Shown: piece by piece, positions 44,182 through 53,749 of the stretch
How positions within the stretch are numbered: position 1 is the first letter of the stretch
Layout: every line of letters starts with the position of its first letter
NCBI RefSeq assembly: GCF_011393335.1
Contig: NZ_CP049865.1
Coordinates: 2,188,722 to 2,252,721, forward strand
Direction of reading: 5' to 3'
DNA from: Propioniciclava coleopterorum
Lineage (GTDB): Bacteria; Actinomycetota; Actinomycetes; Propionibacteriales; Propionibacteriaceae
Length of the DNA stretch: 64,000 bases
Notes under the pieces: model-generated
What the model was told of the DNA's origin: nothing
Databases searched by the model: none
The model's input: only the letters and a program-made list of their open reading frames with translations
Program-made: the position numbers and the translations under genes

Positions 44182-45237
44182 ATGTACCAGCCCCGTCGCG
44201 CCGCCGATGTGAATGACGCCATCGCGCGCCCCGAGCCGGAGGGCTACGCAGCCACGTTCCGCTCCGCCCCGCGCCGTTCGGTGCGTTCCCGCTCGCAGCT
44301 CATGCGCACCCGGGTCGCCCCCGCCGCGGTGTCCGTCGCCCTGCTGGCGACGTCGGGTGCCTTCGCCCTGAACCTGAAGGCTTCCGAGCAGCCCGCCACC
44401 GCCGTGCCGGCTCCCGAGCGCGAGGACACCACCTCCCGTGATGCCTCCCGCCTGATCGAGTCCGAGGCGCCCGCCACCGAGGCTCCGGTCGAGGCCGCCG
44501 AGGAGGGGGAGACGCAGGGCGCCGAGGCGTTCGTCGCCGGCTCCTGGGCCTCCTCGTTCGGCACGGCCGCCGGCACCAAGTACGCGCAGAGCGCGCTGAC
44601 CGTGCACGCCCAGGCGTCCGACGCGTCGGCCTCGCTCGGCAGCGTCAAGGAGGGCGGCAAGGTCTCGGTCACCGACAAGGTCGTCTCCGGCTTCCGCCAG
44701 GTCGCCTTCAACGGCAAGGTCGGCTACGTCGCCGACGCCCAGCTCGGCGCGAAGGCCCCGGTCAAGGAGACCCCGAAGCCGACGCCGTCCGCGACGTCCG
44801 CCTCCGCGACGTCCGCCTCCGCGAAGGCCAGCAAGGCGCCCGCGTCCAAGGCTCCGGCCGGCGGCTCGAGCGAGGCCTACACCGGCGGCACCGAGTACAC
44901 CGGCAAGTCGGTGCTGGGCCTCAAGCCGCGCGCCATGGTGGTCTACAACGCGGTCACCGCGAAGTGGTCCTTCACCAGCATCGGCGGGTACCGCGCCAGC
45001 AGCCGCTCCAACCACCAGCTGGGCGGCGCCATCGACTTCATGACCTTCAAGGACTCCGCCAAGGGCTGGGCCGTGGCCAACTACGTGGTCGCCAACGCCG
45101 AGGCGTTCAAGGTCGATCACGTCATCTTCGAGCAGAAGATCTGGACGCCCTACCGGCCGTACTGGCGTCCGATGGAGGATCGCGGCAGCATCACCCAGAA
45201 CCACTACGACCACGTGCACGTCTCGGTCAAGCTCTGA
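44182..45237 (+). CDS. Secreted SH3b protein with M15-like/ARB-07466 C-terminal domain
   Basis: 351 residues. A basic N-terminal tail and one membrane helix (~45-63) are followed by an acidic linker, an SH3b-like domain (~120-190: YAQSALTVHAQASD to VGYVADAQLGAK), an Ala/Ser/Lys/Pro linker (~195-230) and a C-terminal domain (~240-351). The last contains SNHQLGGAIDF (His278, Asp285) and NHYDHVHVSV (His344, His346), the metal-ligand pattern of D,D-carboxypeptidase-like M15/ARB-07466 domains. It probably acts on or binds peptidoglycan outside the membrane. Strong own promoter and terminator, so monocistronic. Confidence 0.82.
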   Translation: MYQPRRAADVNDAIARPEPEGYAATFRSAPRRSVRSRSQLMRTRVAPAAVSVALLATSGAFALNLKASEQPATAVPAPEREDTTSRDASRLIESEAPATEAPVEAAEEGETQGAEAFVAGSWASSFGTAAGTKYAQSALTVHAQASDASASLGSVKEGGKVSVTDKVVSGFRQVAFNGKVGYVADAQLGAKAPVKETPKPTPSATSASATSASAKASKAPASKAPAGGSSEAYTGGTEYTGKSVLGLKPRAMVVYNAVTAKWSFTSIGGYRASSRSNHQLGGAIDFMTFKDSAKGWAVANYVVANAEAFKVDHVIFEQKIWTPYRPYWRPMEDRGSITQNHYDHVHVSVKL

Positions 45238-45253
45238 GCCTGCGTCGTCACGG

Positions 45254-45280
45254 CGGCCCGTCCCTTCGGGGCGGGCCGTT
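45254..45280 (+). terminator. Intrinsic terminator with TTCG tetraloop
   Basis: CGGCCCG-T-CCC, loop TTCG, GGG-CGGGCCG: a ten-pair stem with one bulged T, 16 bases after the stop of the cell-wall protein gene. Confidence 0.8.
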
Positions 45281-45352
45281 CCGCGTCGCAGGGCCGAGAA
45301 ACCGCCCGCGGGACGGCCGCCACGCGCTTGCCCGAGCCAATAGGCTTCCCCC

Positions 45353-47020
45353 ATGATCGATCCCACCAAGACGGACGCCTGGGCGACGCTGTCCGACCTG
45401 TACGAGGGGTTCACCCCCGACCTGCGCGGCTGGTTCGAGGCCGATCCGGGACGCGCGCGGGAGTTCACCCGCACCGCGGGCGACCTGTACGTCGACCTGT
45501 CCAAGAACCTGGTCAACCACGCGATCCTCGACACCCTGTGCCGCCTCGCCGACGAGGTGGGCCTCGGTGAGCGCCGCGACGCCATGCTGCGCGGCGACCG
45601 GATCAACGTGACCGAGGACCGCGCGGTGCTGCACACCGCGCTGCGGCGTCCCCGCGGCGACGTGCTGGAGGTGGACGGACACGACGTCGTCGCCGACGTG
45701 CACGAGGTGCTGGACCGGGTCTACGCCTTCGCCGACCAGGTCCGCTCGGGGGAGTGGACCGGCGTCACGGGCGAGTCGATCACCACGGTCGTCAACATCG
45801 GGATCGGCGGCTCCCACCTGGGGTCGGTCATGGTCTACGAGGCCCTGCTGCCCTACAAGCCCGAGGGCCTGGAGTGCCGTTTCGTCTCCAACGTCGACCC
45901 CAGCGACATCTACGAGAAGACCGTCGACCTGGATCCGACGCGGACGCTGTTCATCGTCGCGTCCAAGACGTTCACCACGCTGGAGACGATCACCAACGCG
46001 CGCCTGGCGCGGGAGTGGCTGCTGACCGGGCTGGTCGAGTCCGGCGCGATCGAGGACACCGACGCCGCCCGCGCCGAGGCGATCGCCAAGCACTTCGTCG
46101 CCGTGTCCACCGCGCTGGACAAGGTCGCCGAGTTCGGCATCGACCCCGCCAACGCGTTCGGGTTCTGGGACTGGGTCGGCGGCCGCTACTCGGTCGACTC
46201 GGCCGTGGGCACCGCCATCGCGGTCGCGATCGGGCCGGACAACTTCGCCGACTTCCTGGCGGGCTTCCACGCGATCGACGAGCACTTCGCGTCGGCGCCG
46301 TGGAAGGAGAACGTGCCGGCCCTGATGGGGCTGCTGAACATCTGGTACACCGACTTCTTCAACTGCCGCAGCCACGCCGTCCTGCCGTATGCGCAGTACC
46401 TGCACCGGTTCCCGGCCTACCTGCAGCAGCTCACGATGGAGTCCAACGGCAAGAGCGTCCAGGCCGACGGCGATCCCGTCACCACGGCGACCGGCGAGGT
46501 ATTCTGGGGCGAGCCCGGCACCAACGGCCAGCACGCGTTCTACCAACTCCTGCACCAGGGGACGCAGCTGATCCCGGCCGACTTCATCGCGGTGGCGACC
46601 CCGACGCGGGCGCTGCGCGACGGCGACCAGGACGTCTATGAGCTGCTCCTGGCGAACTTCTTCGCCCAGACCAAGGCGTTGGCGTTCGGCAAGACCGCCG
46701 CCGAGGTGCGCGCCGACGGGGTGGCGGAGGAGCTCGTGAGCGCGAAGGTGTTCTCGGGCAACCGCCCCTCGACGTCCATCATGGCGCCGGCCCTGACCCC
46801 CTCGGTGGTCGGCCAGCTCATCGCGCTGTACGAGCACATCACCTTCGTCGAGGGCGTCGTGTGGGGCATCAACAGCTTCGACCAGTGGGGCGTCGAGCTC
46901 GGCAAGGTGCTGGCCAAGCAGATCACGCCCGCGCTGTCGGGCGACGAGGCGGCCTTCGCCGAGTTGGACCCGTCCACGCAGGGGCTGATCTCCTACTACG
47001 AGTCGCACCGCGAGGGCTGA
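45353..47020 (+). CDS. pgi: Glucose-6-phosphate isomerase
   Basis: 555 residues, full length. Diagnostic segments are [46 protein letters not shown] (Pgi signature) and the C-terminal [13 protein letters not shown] with the catalytic lysine; the general-base Glu lies in GRYSV-downstream [20 protein letters not shown]. It interconverts glucose-6-P and fructose-6-P. TAGGCT (45341-45346) six bases before the ATG indicates a leaderless mRNA. Functionally linked to ppgK at 49.5-50.3 kb. Confidence 0.97.
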   Translation: MIDPTKTDAWATLSDLYEGFTPDLRGWFEADPGRAREFTRTAGDLYVDLSKNLVNHAILDTLCRLADEVGLGERRDAMLRGDRINVTEDRAVLHTALRRPRGDVLEVDGHDVVADVHEVLDRVYAFADQVRSGEWTGVTGESITTVVNIGIGGSHLGSVMVYEALLPYKPEGLECRFVSNVDPSDIYEKTVDLDPTRTLFIVASKTFTTLETITNARLAREWLLTGLVESGAIEDTDAARAEAIAKHFVAVSTALDKVAEFGIDPANAFGFWDWVGGRYSVDSAVGTAIAVAIGPDNFADFLAGFHAIDEHFASAPWKENVPALMGLLNIWYTDFFNCRSHAVLPYAQYLHRFPAYLQQLTMESNGKSVQADGDPVTTATGEVFWGEPGTNGQHAFYQLLHQGTQLIPADFIAVATPTRALRDGDQDVYELLLANFFAQTKALAFGKTAAEVRADGVAEELVSAKVFSGNRPSTSIMAPALTPSVVGQLIALYEHITFVEGVVWGINSFDQWGVELGKVLAKQITPALSGDEAAFAELDPSTQGLISYYESHREG

Positions 47021-47024
47021 GTCC

Positions 47025-47705
47025 TTGGCCTCCCGGCAGCGGCGTCGTCGGCGTCCCGTGCTGCGTGTCCTCACGGTCGCGCTGTGCGTGGTCGCCCTCG
47101 GCGTGGGCTCGATCGCCGGGCCGGCGCTGTGGACGCGGTGGATGGCGCGCGACCGTGTCCTGACGCTCGCCCAGGCGCCGGCGCGCGACGTCGCGATCAT
47201 CTACGGCGCGGAGGTGTACCCCTCGGGCCGGCCGTCGCCGTACCTGCGGGCGCGGCTCGACCTCGGCGCCGCGCTGTACAAGGCCGGCAAGGCCAAGGCG
47301 TTGATCGTGTCGGGCGATGACGCGGCCTCCCACAACCGCGAGGCGACCAGCATGAAGAAGTACCTGGTCTCGGTCGGCGTGCCGGCGGCGAAGGTCGTCG
47401 AGGACGCCTACGGGCTGGACACCTACGACACGTGCGTCCGCGCCCGGGACGTGTTCGGGGTGACGTCGGCGCTGCTGGTCAGCCAGCGCTACCACCTGCA
47501 CCGAGCCGTGGCGACCTGCCGGGCGGTGGGTGTGGACGCCGTCGGCGTCGGCGACGTCTCGGTGAAGAAGACCTCCAAGCGCTGGGACGAGTTCGCCCGC
47601 CGCGAGTTGGGCGCCAACCTGAAGATGGTGTGGGACCTGGTCACCTCCCGCGCGCCGGTGCAGGAGCCCCCCAGCGACGCCGTGAAGCGGGCCCTGGCCG
47701 CCTGA
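47025..47705 (+). CDS. SanA/YdcF-like DUF218 membrane protein
   Basis: 226 residues. Very basic N-terminus, one membrane helix (VLTVALCVVALGVGSIAGPA), then the DUF218 domain: DVAIIYGAEVYPSGRPSPYLRARLDLGAALY, LIVSGDDAASHNREATSM, VEDAYGLDTYDTC and LLVSQRYHLHRA. These match SanA, a protein tied to envelope permeability and vancomycin sensitivity in enterobacteria; the acidic/basic groups suggest a catalytic pocket but the reaction is unknown. The start appears to be TTG 47025, five bases after pgi; a GTG further in is possible. Probably co-transcribed with pgi. Confidence 0.85.
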   Translation: MASRQRRRRRPVLRVLTVALCVVALGVGSIAGPALWTRWMARDRVLTLAQAPARDVAIIYGAEVYPSGRPSPYLRARLDLGAALYKAGKAKALIVSGDDAASHNREATSMKKYLVSVGVPAAKVVEDAYGLDTYDTCVRARDVFGVTSALLVSQRYHLHRAVATCRAVGVDAVGVGDVSVKKTSKRWDEFARRELGANLKMVWDLVTSRAPVQEPPSDAVKRALAA

Positions 47706-47817
47706 TCCCCGCGGCGCCGGCCGACCGACGCTCGCCTCGCCGCCCGCCCGCGGCGGGGCGGTGGCCGCCGCGCAACCCGGGTGCGGGTCGGCATCCGTCC
47801 TGTGGGATCATGGGGTA

Positions 47818-49452
47818 ATGCAATCCCTCGCCTCTCTGCTCTCGTCGCGGGTCGAGGCGGCCGCCGGAATCGACCCCGAGATGCGGCCCGCCACCAAGCC
47901 CCAGTTCGGCCACTTCCAGTCCAACGTGGCCCTGCGCCTGGCCAAGAGCGAGGGACGCCCGCCGCGCGAGGTCGCGGCGAGCCTGGTGGAGCGCATCGAC
48001 GTCGCCGACCTGTGCGAGCCGCTCGAGATCGCCGGCCCCGGCTTCATCAACTTCCGGATCCGGCCCGAGGTGCTGGCGCGGGCGGCGTCCGACCTGCTGG
48101 CCGACCCGCACACGGGCATCGACCAGGCCGAGACGCCGGCGCGGATCGTCATCGACTACAGCTCGCCGAACGTCGCCAAGCAGATGCACGTGGGGCACCT
48201 GCGCACGACCATCATCGGCGACTGCTTCAACCGCGTCCTGACCGCGACCGGCAACACGGTGATCCCGCAGAACCACATCGGGGACTGGGGCCGCCAGTTC
48301 GGCATGCTCATCGAGCAGGCCCTCGACGAGGAACTGGACCTGGACGGCCTGGACCTGGCCGGCGCCGAGGAGCTCTACAAGCGCGCCAACGCCCGGCTGA
48401 AGGCCGACGAGGGCTTCGCCGACCGGGCCCGCGCCCGCGTCGTCGCGCTGCAGGCCGGCGACGAGGAGACGCGCGCCATCTGGCAGCGGCTCATCGACGT
48501 GTCCAAGGTCGGCTTCAACGAGGCCTACGACCGGCTGGGCGTCCTGCTGACCGACGCCGACATCGCGGGGGAGTCGTCCTACAACGACCTGCTCGAGGGC
48601 GTCTGCGAGGACCTGGAGGCCCGCGGCATCGCCAAGATGGACGACGGCGCCCTGGTGGTCTTCGTCGACGGCTTCGACGCGCCCGCGATCCTGCGCAACA
48701 GCCACGGCGGCTACGGCTACGACGTCACGGACGTCGCCGCGCAGAAGTACCGCGTCGACGACCTGCACGCCGACCGCATGATCTACGTCACCGACGCCCG
48801 GCAGCACCACCACTTCGAGCTGGTGTTCGCGGTGGCGCGCAAGGCCGGCTACGTGCCGGACACGGTCTCGACCGAGCACGTCGGCTACGGCATGGTGCTC
48901 GGCGCGGACGGCCGTCCGTTCTCCACCCGCGAGGGCACCGCCGCCTACCTGATCGACCTGCTGGACGCCGCCGAGGAGCACACCACCCGCCCGGTGGCCC
49001 TGGCGGCGATCAAGTACGCCGACCTGTCCAACCAGCTGCAGAAGGACTACGTCTTCGACCCGGAGCGGATGACCGCCACCTCGGGCGACACCGGCCCCTA
49101 CCTGCAGTACGCGCACGCCCGAGCCAGCCGCATCCTGCGCAACGCCGCGGACCAGGGCATCGCCTGGGACCAGGTCACGGCGCTCACCGAGCCCGTCGAG
49201 CAGGCGCTCGCCCTGCAACTGAGCCGCTACGGCGAGATCGTCGCCGGCGTCGCCGCGGACCTGCAGCCGCACAAGCTGTGCACGTACCTGTTCGAGCTGG
49301 CCTCGACCATGAGCGTGTTCTACGAGCAGTGCCCCGTGCTGAAGTCCGACGGCGAGGTGCGTACGTCGCGCCTGGCGCTGTGCGCGACCACCCGCAAGGT
49401 GCTGGCCTCCGGCCTGGGCCTGCTCGGCATCGAGGCGCCCGACCAGATGTGA
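47818..49452 (+). CDS. argS: Arginyl-tRNA synthetase
   Basis: 544 residues. Class I synthetase with the HIGH motif in SPNVAKQMHVGHLRTT and the degenerate KMSKS region typical of ArgRS (GRPFSTREG). An N-terminal Add-1 type domain (FGHFQSNVALRLAKSEG) and a C-terminal anticodon-binding domain ending YEQCPVLKSD...RLALCATTRKVLASGLGLLGI complete it. Charges tRNA-Arg. ATG 47818 lacks an SD; the gene is probably leaderless or has a very short leader. Some residues between motifs are typical of the short bacterial ArgRS group. Confidence 0.96.
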   Translation: MQSLASLLSSRVEAAAGIDPEMRPATKPQFGHFQSNVALRLAKSEGRPPREVAASLVERIDVADLCEPLEIAGPGFINFRIRPEVLARAASDLLADPHTGIDQAETPARIVIDYSSPNVAKQMHVGHLRTTIIGDCFNRVLTATGNTVIPQNHIGDWGRQFGMLIEQALDEELDLDGLDLAGAEELYKRANARLKADEGFADRARARVVALQAGDEETRAIWQRLIDVSKVGFNEAYDRLGVLLTDADIAGESSYNDLLEGVCEDLEARGIAKMDDGALVVFVDGFDAPAILRNSHGGYGYDVTDVAAQKYRVDDLHADRMIYVTDARQHHHFELVFAVARKAGYVPDTVSTEHVGYGMVLGADGRPFSTREGTAAYLIDLLDAAEEHTTRPVALAAIKYADLSNQLQKDYVFDPERMTATSGDTGPYLQYAHARASRILRNAADQGIAWDQVTALTEPVEQALALQLSRYGEIVAGVAADLQPHKLCTYLFELASTMSVFYEQCPVLKSDGEVRTSRLALCATTRKVLASGLGLLGIEAPDQM

Positions 49453-49468
49453 GGACGCCCGCCGGCGC

Positions 49469-50271
49469 TCAGGAGCCGGACGCCTCCGCGGCGGCCTGCT
49501 CCTTGAGCGCGTCGGGGTGCTTGCGCCGCTGCTGGGCGAGGTAGGCGGCGCCCACGATGCCGGCGGCGTTGCGCAGTTCGGCGGGGATGATCTTCGTGTT
49601 CAGGTTCAGCAGCGGCAGGAACTTGTCGGCGTTCTTGCTCACGCCGCCCCCGACCACGATCAGGTCGGGCCAGGTGAGGAACTCCAGCTTCTCGTAGTAC
49701 TTCTGGAGTCGCGCGGCCCAGTCCTCGTAGCTGAGGTGCTGCTTGTCGCGCACCGACGCGGCTGCGAAGGACTCCGCGTCCTTGCCGTCGATCTCGATGT
49801 GCCCCAGCTCCGCGTTCGGGATGAGCACCCCGTTGTGGATGAGTGCGGTGCCGATGCCGGTGCCCAGGGTCGTCACGATGACCAGGCCGGGGTGCTTCTT
49901 GGCCGCCCCGTACCGCACCTCGGCGACGCCCGCGGCGTCCGCGTCGTTGACCAGCACGATGTCGCGACCCAGCAGGTCCTCGAAGATCTTCTCGGCGGGC
50001 GCATCCACCCAGGTGGGGTCGATGTTGGCCGCCGAGCGGGTGACGCCGTGCGTCACGACGGCGGGGACCGTGATGCCGATCGGGCCCTTACCCAGTTGGT
50101 CGGACAGCTGGTCGACGATCTGCTTCACGACGCCGGCGACCGCTTGGGGGTGGCGGGCTGCGGGGTGGGGATGCGGATCCGCTCGGTGGCGAACTCGCCC
50201 TTCTTGAGGTCGACGATGGCGCCCTTGATCCCGGAGCCACCGATGTCGATGCCCAGCGCGTGCTTCTTCAT
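49469..50271 (-). pseudogene. ppgK: Polyphosphate glucokinase, frameshifted at a C-run
   Basis: Frame one (ATG 50271) gives [20 protein letters not shown], the ROK-type phosphate-1 site, to [10 protein letters not shown]; frame two gives [36 protein letters not shown], the VTTLGTGIGTALIHNG phosphate-2 site and GHIEIDGKDAE. The gene is 803 bases, one short of a codon multiple; a sixth C in the CCCCC run (GGGGG at 50146-50150) gives [13 protein letters not shown]. PpgK phosphorylates glucose with polyphosphate or ATP and is the usual glucokinase of actinobacteria, so a genuine knock-out would be surprising. ATGA overlap with the PH-domain gene upstream. Confidence 0.87.
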
Positions 50272-52222
50272 GGACGCAGCCTAGCGAGGCTCCTGCGCGG
50301 GGAAGGGGCTTCCGTGGTCTGCCGAACAGTGTCCGGACGTAGTGCGGTCGAGGGCGTCCAGAGGTCGGCCTCCGCTTCGGACGCCTCGTGGGCCGGCGCG
50401 GCGAGCTGCCACGCGGCGCCCGAAGGGGGTGGCGAGGTGAGCTCCTGGTTGCGGGCCGCGCGGGCGGCGTCCATCTCCCCGAAGGCGAGCCGGCGCGCCT
50501 GGTCGGCCTGGAGATGCTTGATCCGCGTGCGGTCCAGCTGGCTGGCGGTCAGCGCGACCACGCTGGCCAGCCCGAGGCGGCGCTCGAAGGGGCCCTGGTG
50601 GAGTTGCATCGACTGGAGCCGGGCGTGCGGGATGATCGTCTGCTGCCGCTCGAACCAGCCGTCGCGCACGGCCACCACCCGGCTGTCGGCGGCGTACCCC
50701 AGCCACGACCACGACAGGGGCGAGAGCCAGCGGGCGCGGCGCGGCGTCCGGCGGAAGCGCAGGTCCTGCAGCCTCAGGTCGGGCCACAGGGCGGCGAGCG
50801 CCGTCTGGATCTGGCGCGGGTTGCCGATCGGCAGGTAGATGGTCGAGGCGTCCTGCGCGTCCTCGCCCGACGGCATGCCCAGCACGGTGAGGGTAAGGCG
50901 GGCGCGCTTCAGGGGCCGCCAGAACAGCGGCTGGCTGATCTTGACCGACTGGACGCGATGGGCCGGGATCGTGTGGCTGTGCAGCGTCGTGAGGCCGCGC
51001 GTGATGCGGATGCCGGCCGGCGTGACGGCGAGGGTGAAGTTGAACTGGCCGATCAGCCGTTTGGACAGGAAGCCGCCGATCGCGAGCAGCAACGGCACGA
51101 CGCCGACGCCGAGCGCGATGAGGGGCTGCTGCAGCCAGATCGAGATGCCGAGCGGGACGAGGAAGGCCAGCAGCAGGAACGGCAGCTCGGTGGAGAGCAG
51201 CGCGCCCAGGACGATCTCGCCGGGGTTCAGCCGGATGAGCACCTGGTCGCCCTGGCCGGTGTCGTCCCAGGCGGACGCCTCCCGGCGGGTGTCGCGGGTG
51301 GTGACGTGCTGCCGGTGCGCCCGCGCCATCAGGTAGTCGCGCACCTCGGTGGCCCGCTTGCGGGTGAGGAAGGACAGCTTGGTGGCGGGCTCGGAGCCGA
51401 CCTCGACCGACAGCTCCGCGAGGCCGAGCAGCCGGGCGGCCAGCGGCTGATTGATGTCGACCGACTGGATCCGGCTGTAGGCGATCCGCTTGCTCTCCTG
51501 GAACGCGCCGGTGTTCTCGACCCGGAGCTCCTGGTCGTCCATGACGAGCTTGGTCGTCCACCACGTCCAGTAGTTGGTGCCCAGCGTGACCAGCAGCGCG
51601 GCGATCAGGCCGAGCATCCACCACGGCGTCTGGGCCAGCAGCGGCCCGAGTTCGCCGATGTCCTCCCAGCGCAGGTTGCCCTGCGCGAGGGCGGAGATCA
51701 GCGCGTAGCCACCGGCCAGCACGAAGATCCACGCGCGGACCAGCGGGCTGAGCGGATGCATCCGCTCCTCGGTGCGGCCCTCGGGCACCTGGGCACCCGG
51801 CGGGCCCGCCGGGGTGTTGCCGGGCGGAGGGAAGGCGGCATGGCCGGGCTGAGGGAAGGGGGCGTGGCTGGGCGGCGGGTCGTAGCGGTAGTCGGGGCGT
51901 CCGGGCGGCGTCGGGTCGGGGTCGGGGCGTAGCGCGCGCCGTGGTCGGGTGCGTCGCCGTCGGCCTCGGCGGGCTCCGGCGCGAACCGGCGCGCGGGGTG
52001 CGGCTCGTCCTGGTCCTGGTGGTGGGGCGGCGCGGTGCGGACGCGGTCCCCGGTCGCGGGGTCGGTGTCGGGCGGGGTCGCGGTGCGGCGCGGGCGTTCC
52101 TCGCCCGCGGGGTCGGTGTCGGGCGGGGTCGCGGTGCGGCGCGGGCGTTCCTCGCCCGCGGGGTCGGGACCCTCGCGCGCGGGATCGCGCCGCGGGTCGT
52201 CGGGGAGGCCGGGCGTCGTCAC
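50268..52222 (-). pseudogene. YdbT-like PH-domain membrane protein, frameshifted
   Basis: GTG 52222 overlaps the stop of the preceding PH-domain gene (GTGA). The N-terminal ~100 residues are Pro/Asp/Arg-rich and disordered (PPDTDPA repeats, see the tandem repeat entry); the rest, in another frame, holds four membrane helices and bacterial PH (bPH2/YdbS-YdbT) domains with YSRIQSVDINQPLAARLLGL and IPAHRVQSVKISQPLFWRPL. The gene is 1955 bases, one short of a codon multiple; a fifth G in GGGG (51924-51927) restores ARYAPDPDPTPPGRPDY. YdbS/YdbT pairs are membrane proteins linked to envelope stress; role unknown. The stop overlaps the ppgK start. Confidence 0.8.
52055..52167. repeat. 51-bp tandem repeat in the ydbT-like gene
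   Basis: Two identical 51-base units (52055-52105 and 52106-52156) plus 11 bases of a third. The unit is in frame and encodes a 17-residue Pro/Arg/Thr/Asp-rich block beginning GEERPRRTATPP, within the disordered N-terminal region. Confidence 0.85.
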
Positions 52223-52776
52223 AGGCCCGACCCCTCGGCGTCGGAGAGTTCGATGATGAGGTCGCGCAGGGCGCGCGCCTCGTCGCCCGGCAGGCCCGGG
52301 ATGGTGGCGTTGGCGGCGAGGCTCGCCGTCACCACGTCGACGTTCGCGAGCCCGAAGGCGCGCAGCAGGGGACCCGAGGTGACGCGCACCATCTGGATGC
52401 GTCCGAACGGGATGATGCTCAGGTCGCGGAACCACAGGCCCTGGACGACGCACAGGTCCTTGTCGCGGCGGGCCCACCCGGTGGCGCGCACGACGCGTCC
52501 GGCGCGGACCCAGCGCCACAGCCACCACAGCAGGCCCACGCCGGCGACCACGAGCGGCGGCCAGGTGGGGAACGGGACGAACAGCCACGCGGCGACCGTG
52601 AGGGCGCCGAAGACGATCAGCGTCCCGATGGACAGCGAGATCCGGCGGACGGTCGCGAGCTTGGGCGACACGCGCCGCCAGGCCTCGGCCGGTGGCGCGA
52701 AGGGCTCGACGGCGCGCTCGGGCGAGCCGTCCAGGCTCGGATCCGGGACGAAGGCAGCGTCGGGACTGGTCTGCAT
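52219..52776 (-). CDS. YdbS-like PH-domain membrane protein
   Basis: 185 residues: a cytosolic N-terminus, two membrane helices (SIGTLIVFGALTVAAWLFV and LVVAGVGLLWWLWRWV), then one bacterial PH domain with CVVQGLWFRDLSIIPFGRIQMVRV, GPLLRAFGLANVDVVTAS and an acidic C-terminus. First gene of a YdbS/YdbT-like pair; its stop overlaps the partner's start (GTGA). TAGGCT (52788-52783) six bases before the ATG shows a leaderless operon promoter that also serves the PH partner and ppgK. Confidence 0.87.
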   Translation of the reverse strand: MQTSPDAAFVPDPSLDGSPERAVEPFAPPAEAWRRVSPKLATVRRISLSIGTLIVFGALTVAAWLFVPFPTWPPLVVAGVGLLWWLWRWVRAGRVVRATGWARRDKDLCVVQGLWFRDLSIIPFGRIQMVRVTSGPLLRAFGLANVDVVTASLAANATIPGLPGDEARALRDLIIELSDAEGSGL

Positions 52777-52812
52777 GGTTTCAGCCTACGGGGCGGGGCC
52801 GGGTGCGAGGGG

Positions 52813-53430
52813 TCAGGGCTTCGGCCCCTTCGCGTCGATCCCGCCGAACATGACGAGGCCCTTGAGCACGATCGTGGGGGCGCCCGGGGCGGGGTCGATC
52901 CGCTTCAGGTCGGTCCCGCCGAAGAGGGCGAGGGTCTCGTTGCGGACGTTGACGCCGGGCGGCACCACGATGTCCACGCCGCCGAACCCGCAGATGATGT
53001 TCATCTCGATCACGTCGGAGGCGAAGGTGGCGTTGCGGAAGTCGAACCGCGAGCCGCCGAACAGGGTCAGGTTGGAGATGTGGCGCCGCGCGCGCCAGCC
53101 GCCGGTGCGCTGCATCGAGCCGAACATCGCGAAGGTGGTGTCGGCGGCCTCGTCGGAGGTGCTGCCGTCCAGGCTCGGGGCGCCCGCGGAACTGAACGCG
53201 CCGACGGCGCGTCCCTGGTTGGTGCTGGGCACCAGGTCGGCGGTGAGCGCGCGCAGATCCTCGAAGGTCCTGGCCTCCATCGCCTGGGCGACCCGGGTGT
53301 CGTGTTCCTCGCGCGTGAGCCGGCCCTCCGCGTAGGCCGCCGAGAGGAGGTCGGAGACCATCGCGCGGTCGCTGTCGCCCGCGCGCATCCCGCCGGCGGG
53401 ACGCCGCTGCTCGGGTGCGTTGTCGATCAT
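52813..53430 (-). CDS. DUF1707 / LiaF-like protein
   Basis: 205 residues. N-terminal DUF1707 domain: MRAGDSDRAMVSDLLSAAYAEGRLTREEHDTRV, a short helical module common in actinobacteria and often fused to membrane or regulatory parts. The C-terminal ~90 residues form a LiaF-type beta-helix (NLTLFGGSRFDFRNATF, ICGFGGVDIVVPPGVNV, LALFGGTDLK), as in cell-wall stress sensors. No membrane helix is present. TACCGT (53442-53437) six bases before the ATG implies a leaderless mRNA. Close to the PH-domain operon, which also suggests envelope stress. Confidence 0.88.
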   Translation of the reverse strand: MIDNAPEQRRPAGGMRAGDSDRAMVSDLLSAAYAEGRLTREEHDTRVAQAMEARTFEDLRALTADLVPSTNQGRAVGAFSSAGAPSLDGSTSDEAADTTFAMFGSMQRTGGWRARRHISNLTLFGGSRFDFRNATFASDVIEMNIICGFGGVDIVVPPGVNVRNETLALFGGTDLKRIDPAPGAPTIVLKGLVMFGGIDAKGPKP

Positions 53431-53573
53431 GACAACACGGTAGGTCGCCGCGGGCGCCCACGGCAGGGCGCGGGACGCCAACCAGGGACGAATCGGGGAG
53501 TGCCCTGCAGGGCCGGACGACATGCGCGCGGCCCACCGGGGCCGCTATGATGCTCGGGTTGCCTCGGCGACGC

Positions 53574-53644
53574 GCGGGCGTAGCTCAATGGTAGAGCGCC
53601 AGCTTCCCAAGCTGGACACGCGGGTTCGATTCCCGTCGCCCGCT
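53574..53644 (+). tRNA. tRNA-Gly (anticodon CCC)
   Basis: Complete cloverleaf: acceptor GCGGGCG/CGCCCGC, D-arm with AGCTCAATGGTAGAGC, anticodon stem CCAGC/GCTGG with loop TTCCCAA (anticodon CCC at 53606-53608), and T-arm GCGGGTTCGATTCCCGT. The first seven bases pair fully with the 3' end. It decodes GGG. A TATGAT -10 box lies at 53546-53551. No CCA is encoded and no integrated element adjoins it. Confidence 0.95.
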
Positions 53645-53749
53645 CTCTTCATGCCCGGACGCCGTCTGCGGTGTGGCGCCGGTGTCGACTTCCGCCGGGG
53701 ATCCCCCTTCCGCCCGTTCGGGACTACCGTTCGTGGTGGGGTGGTCGCG

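Noticed and set aside
53574-53644. tRNA-Gly as an integration (attB) site
   Set aside because: No integrase, no 3' tRNA duplication and no composition change next to it.
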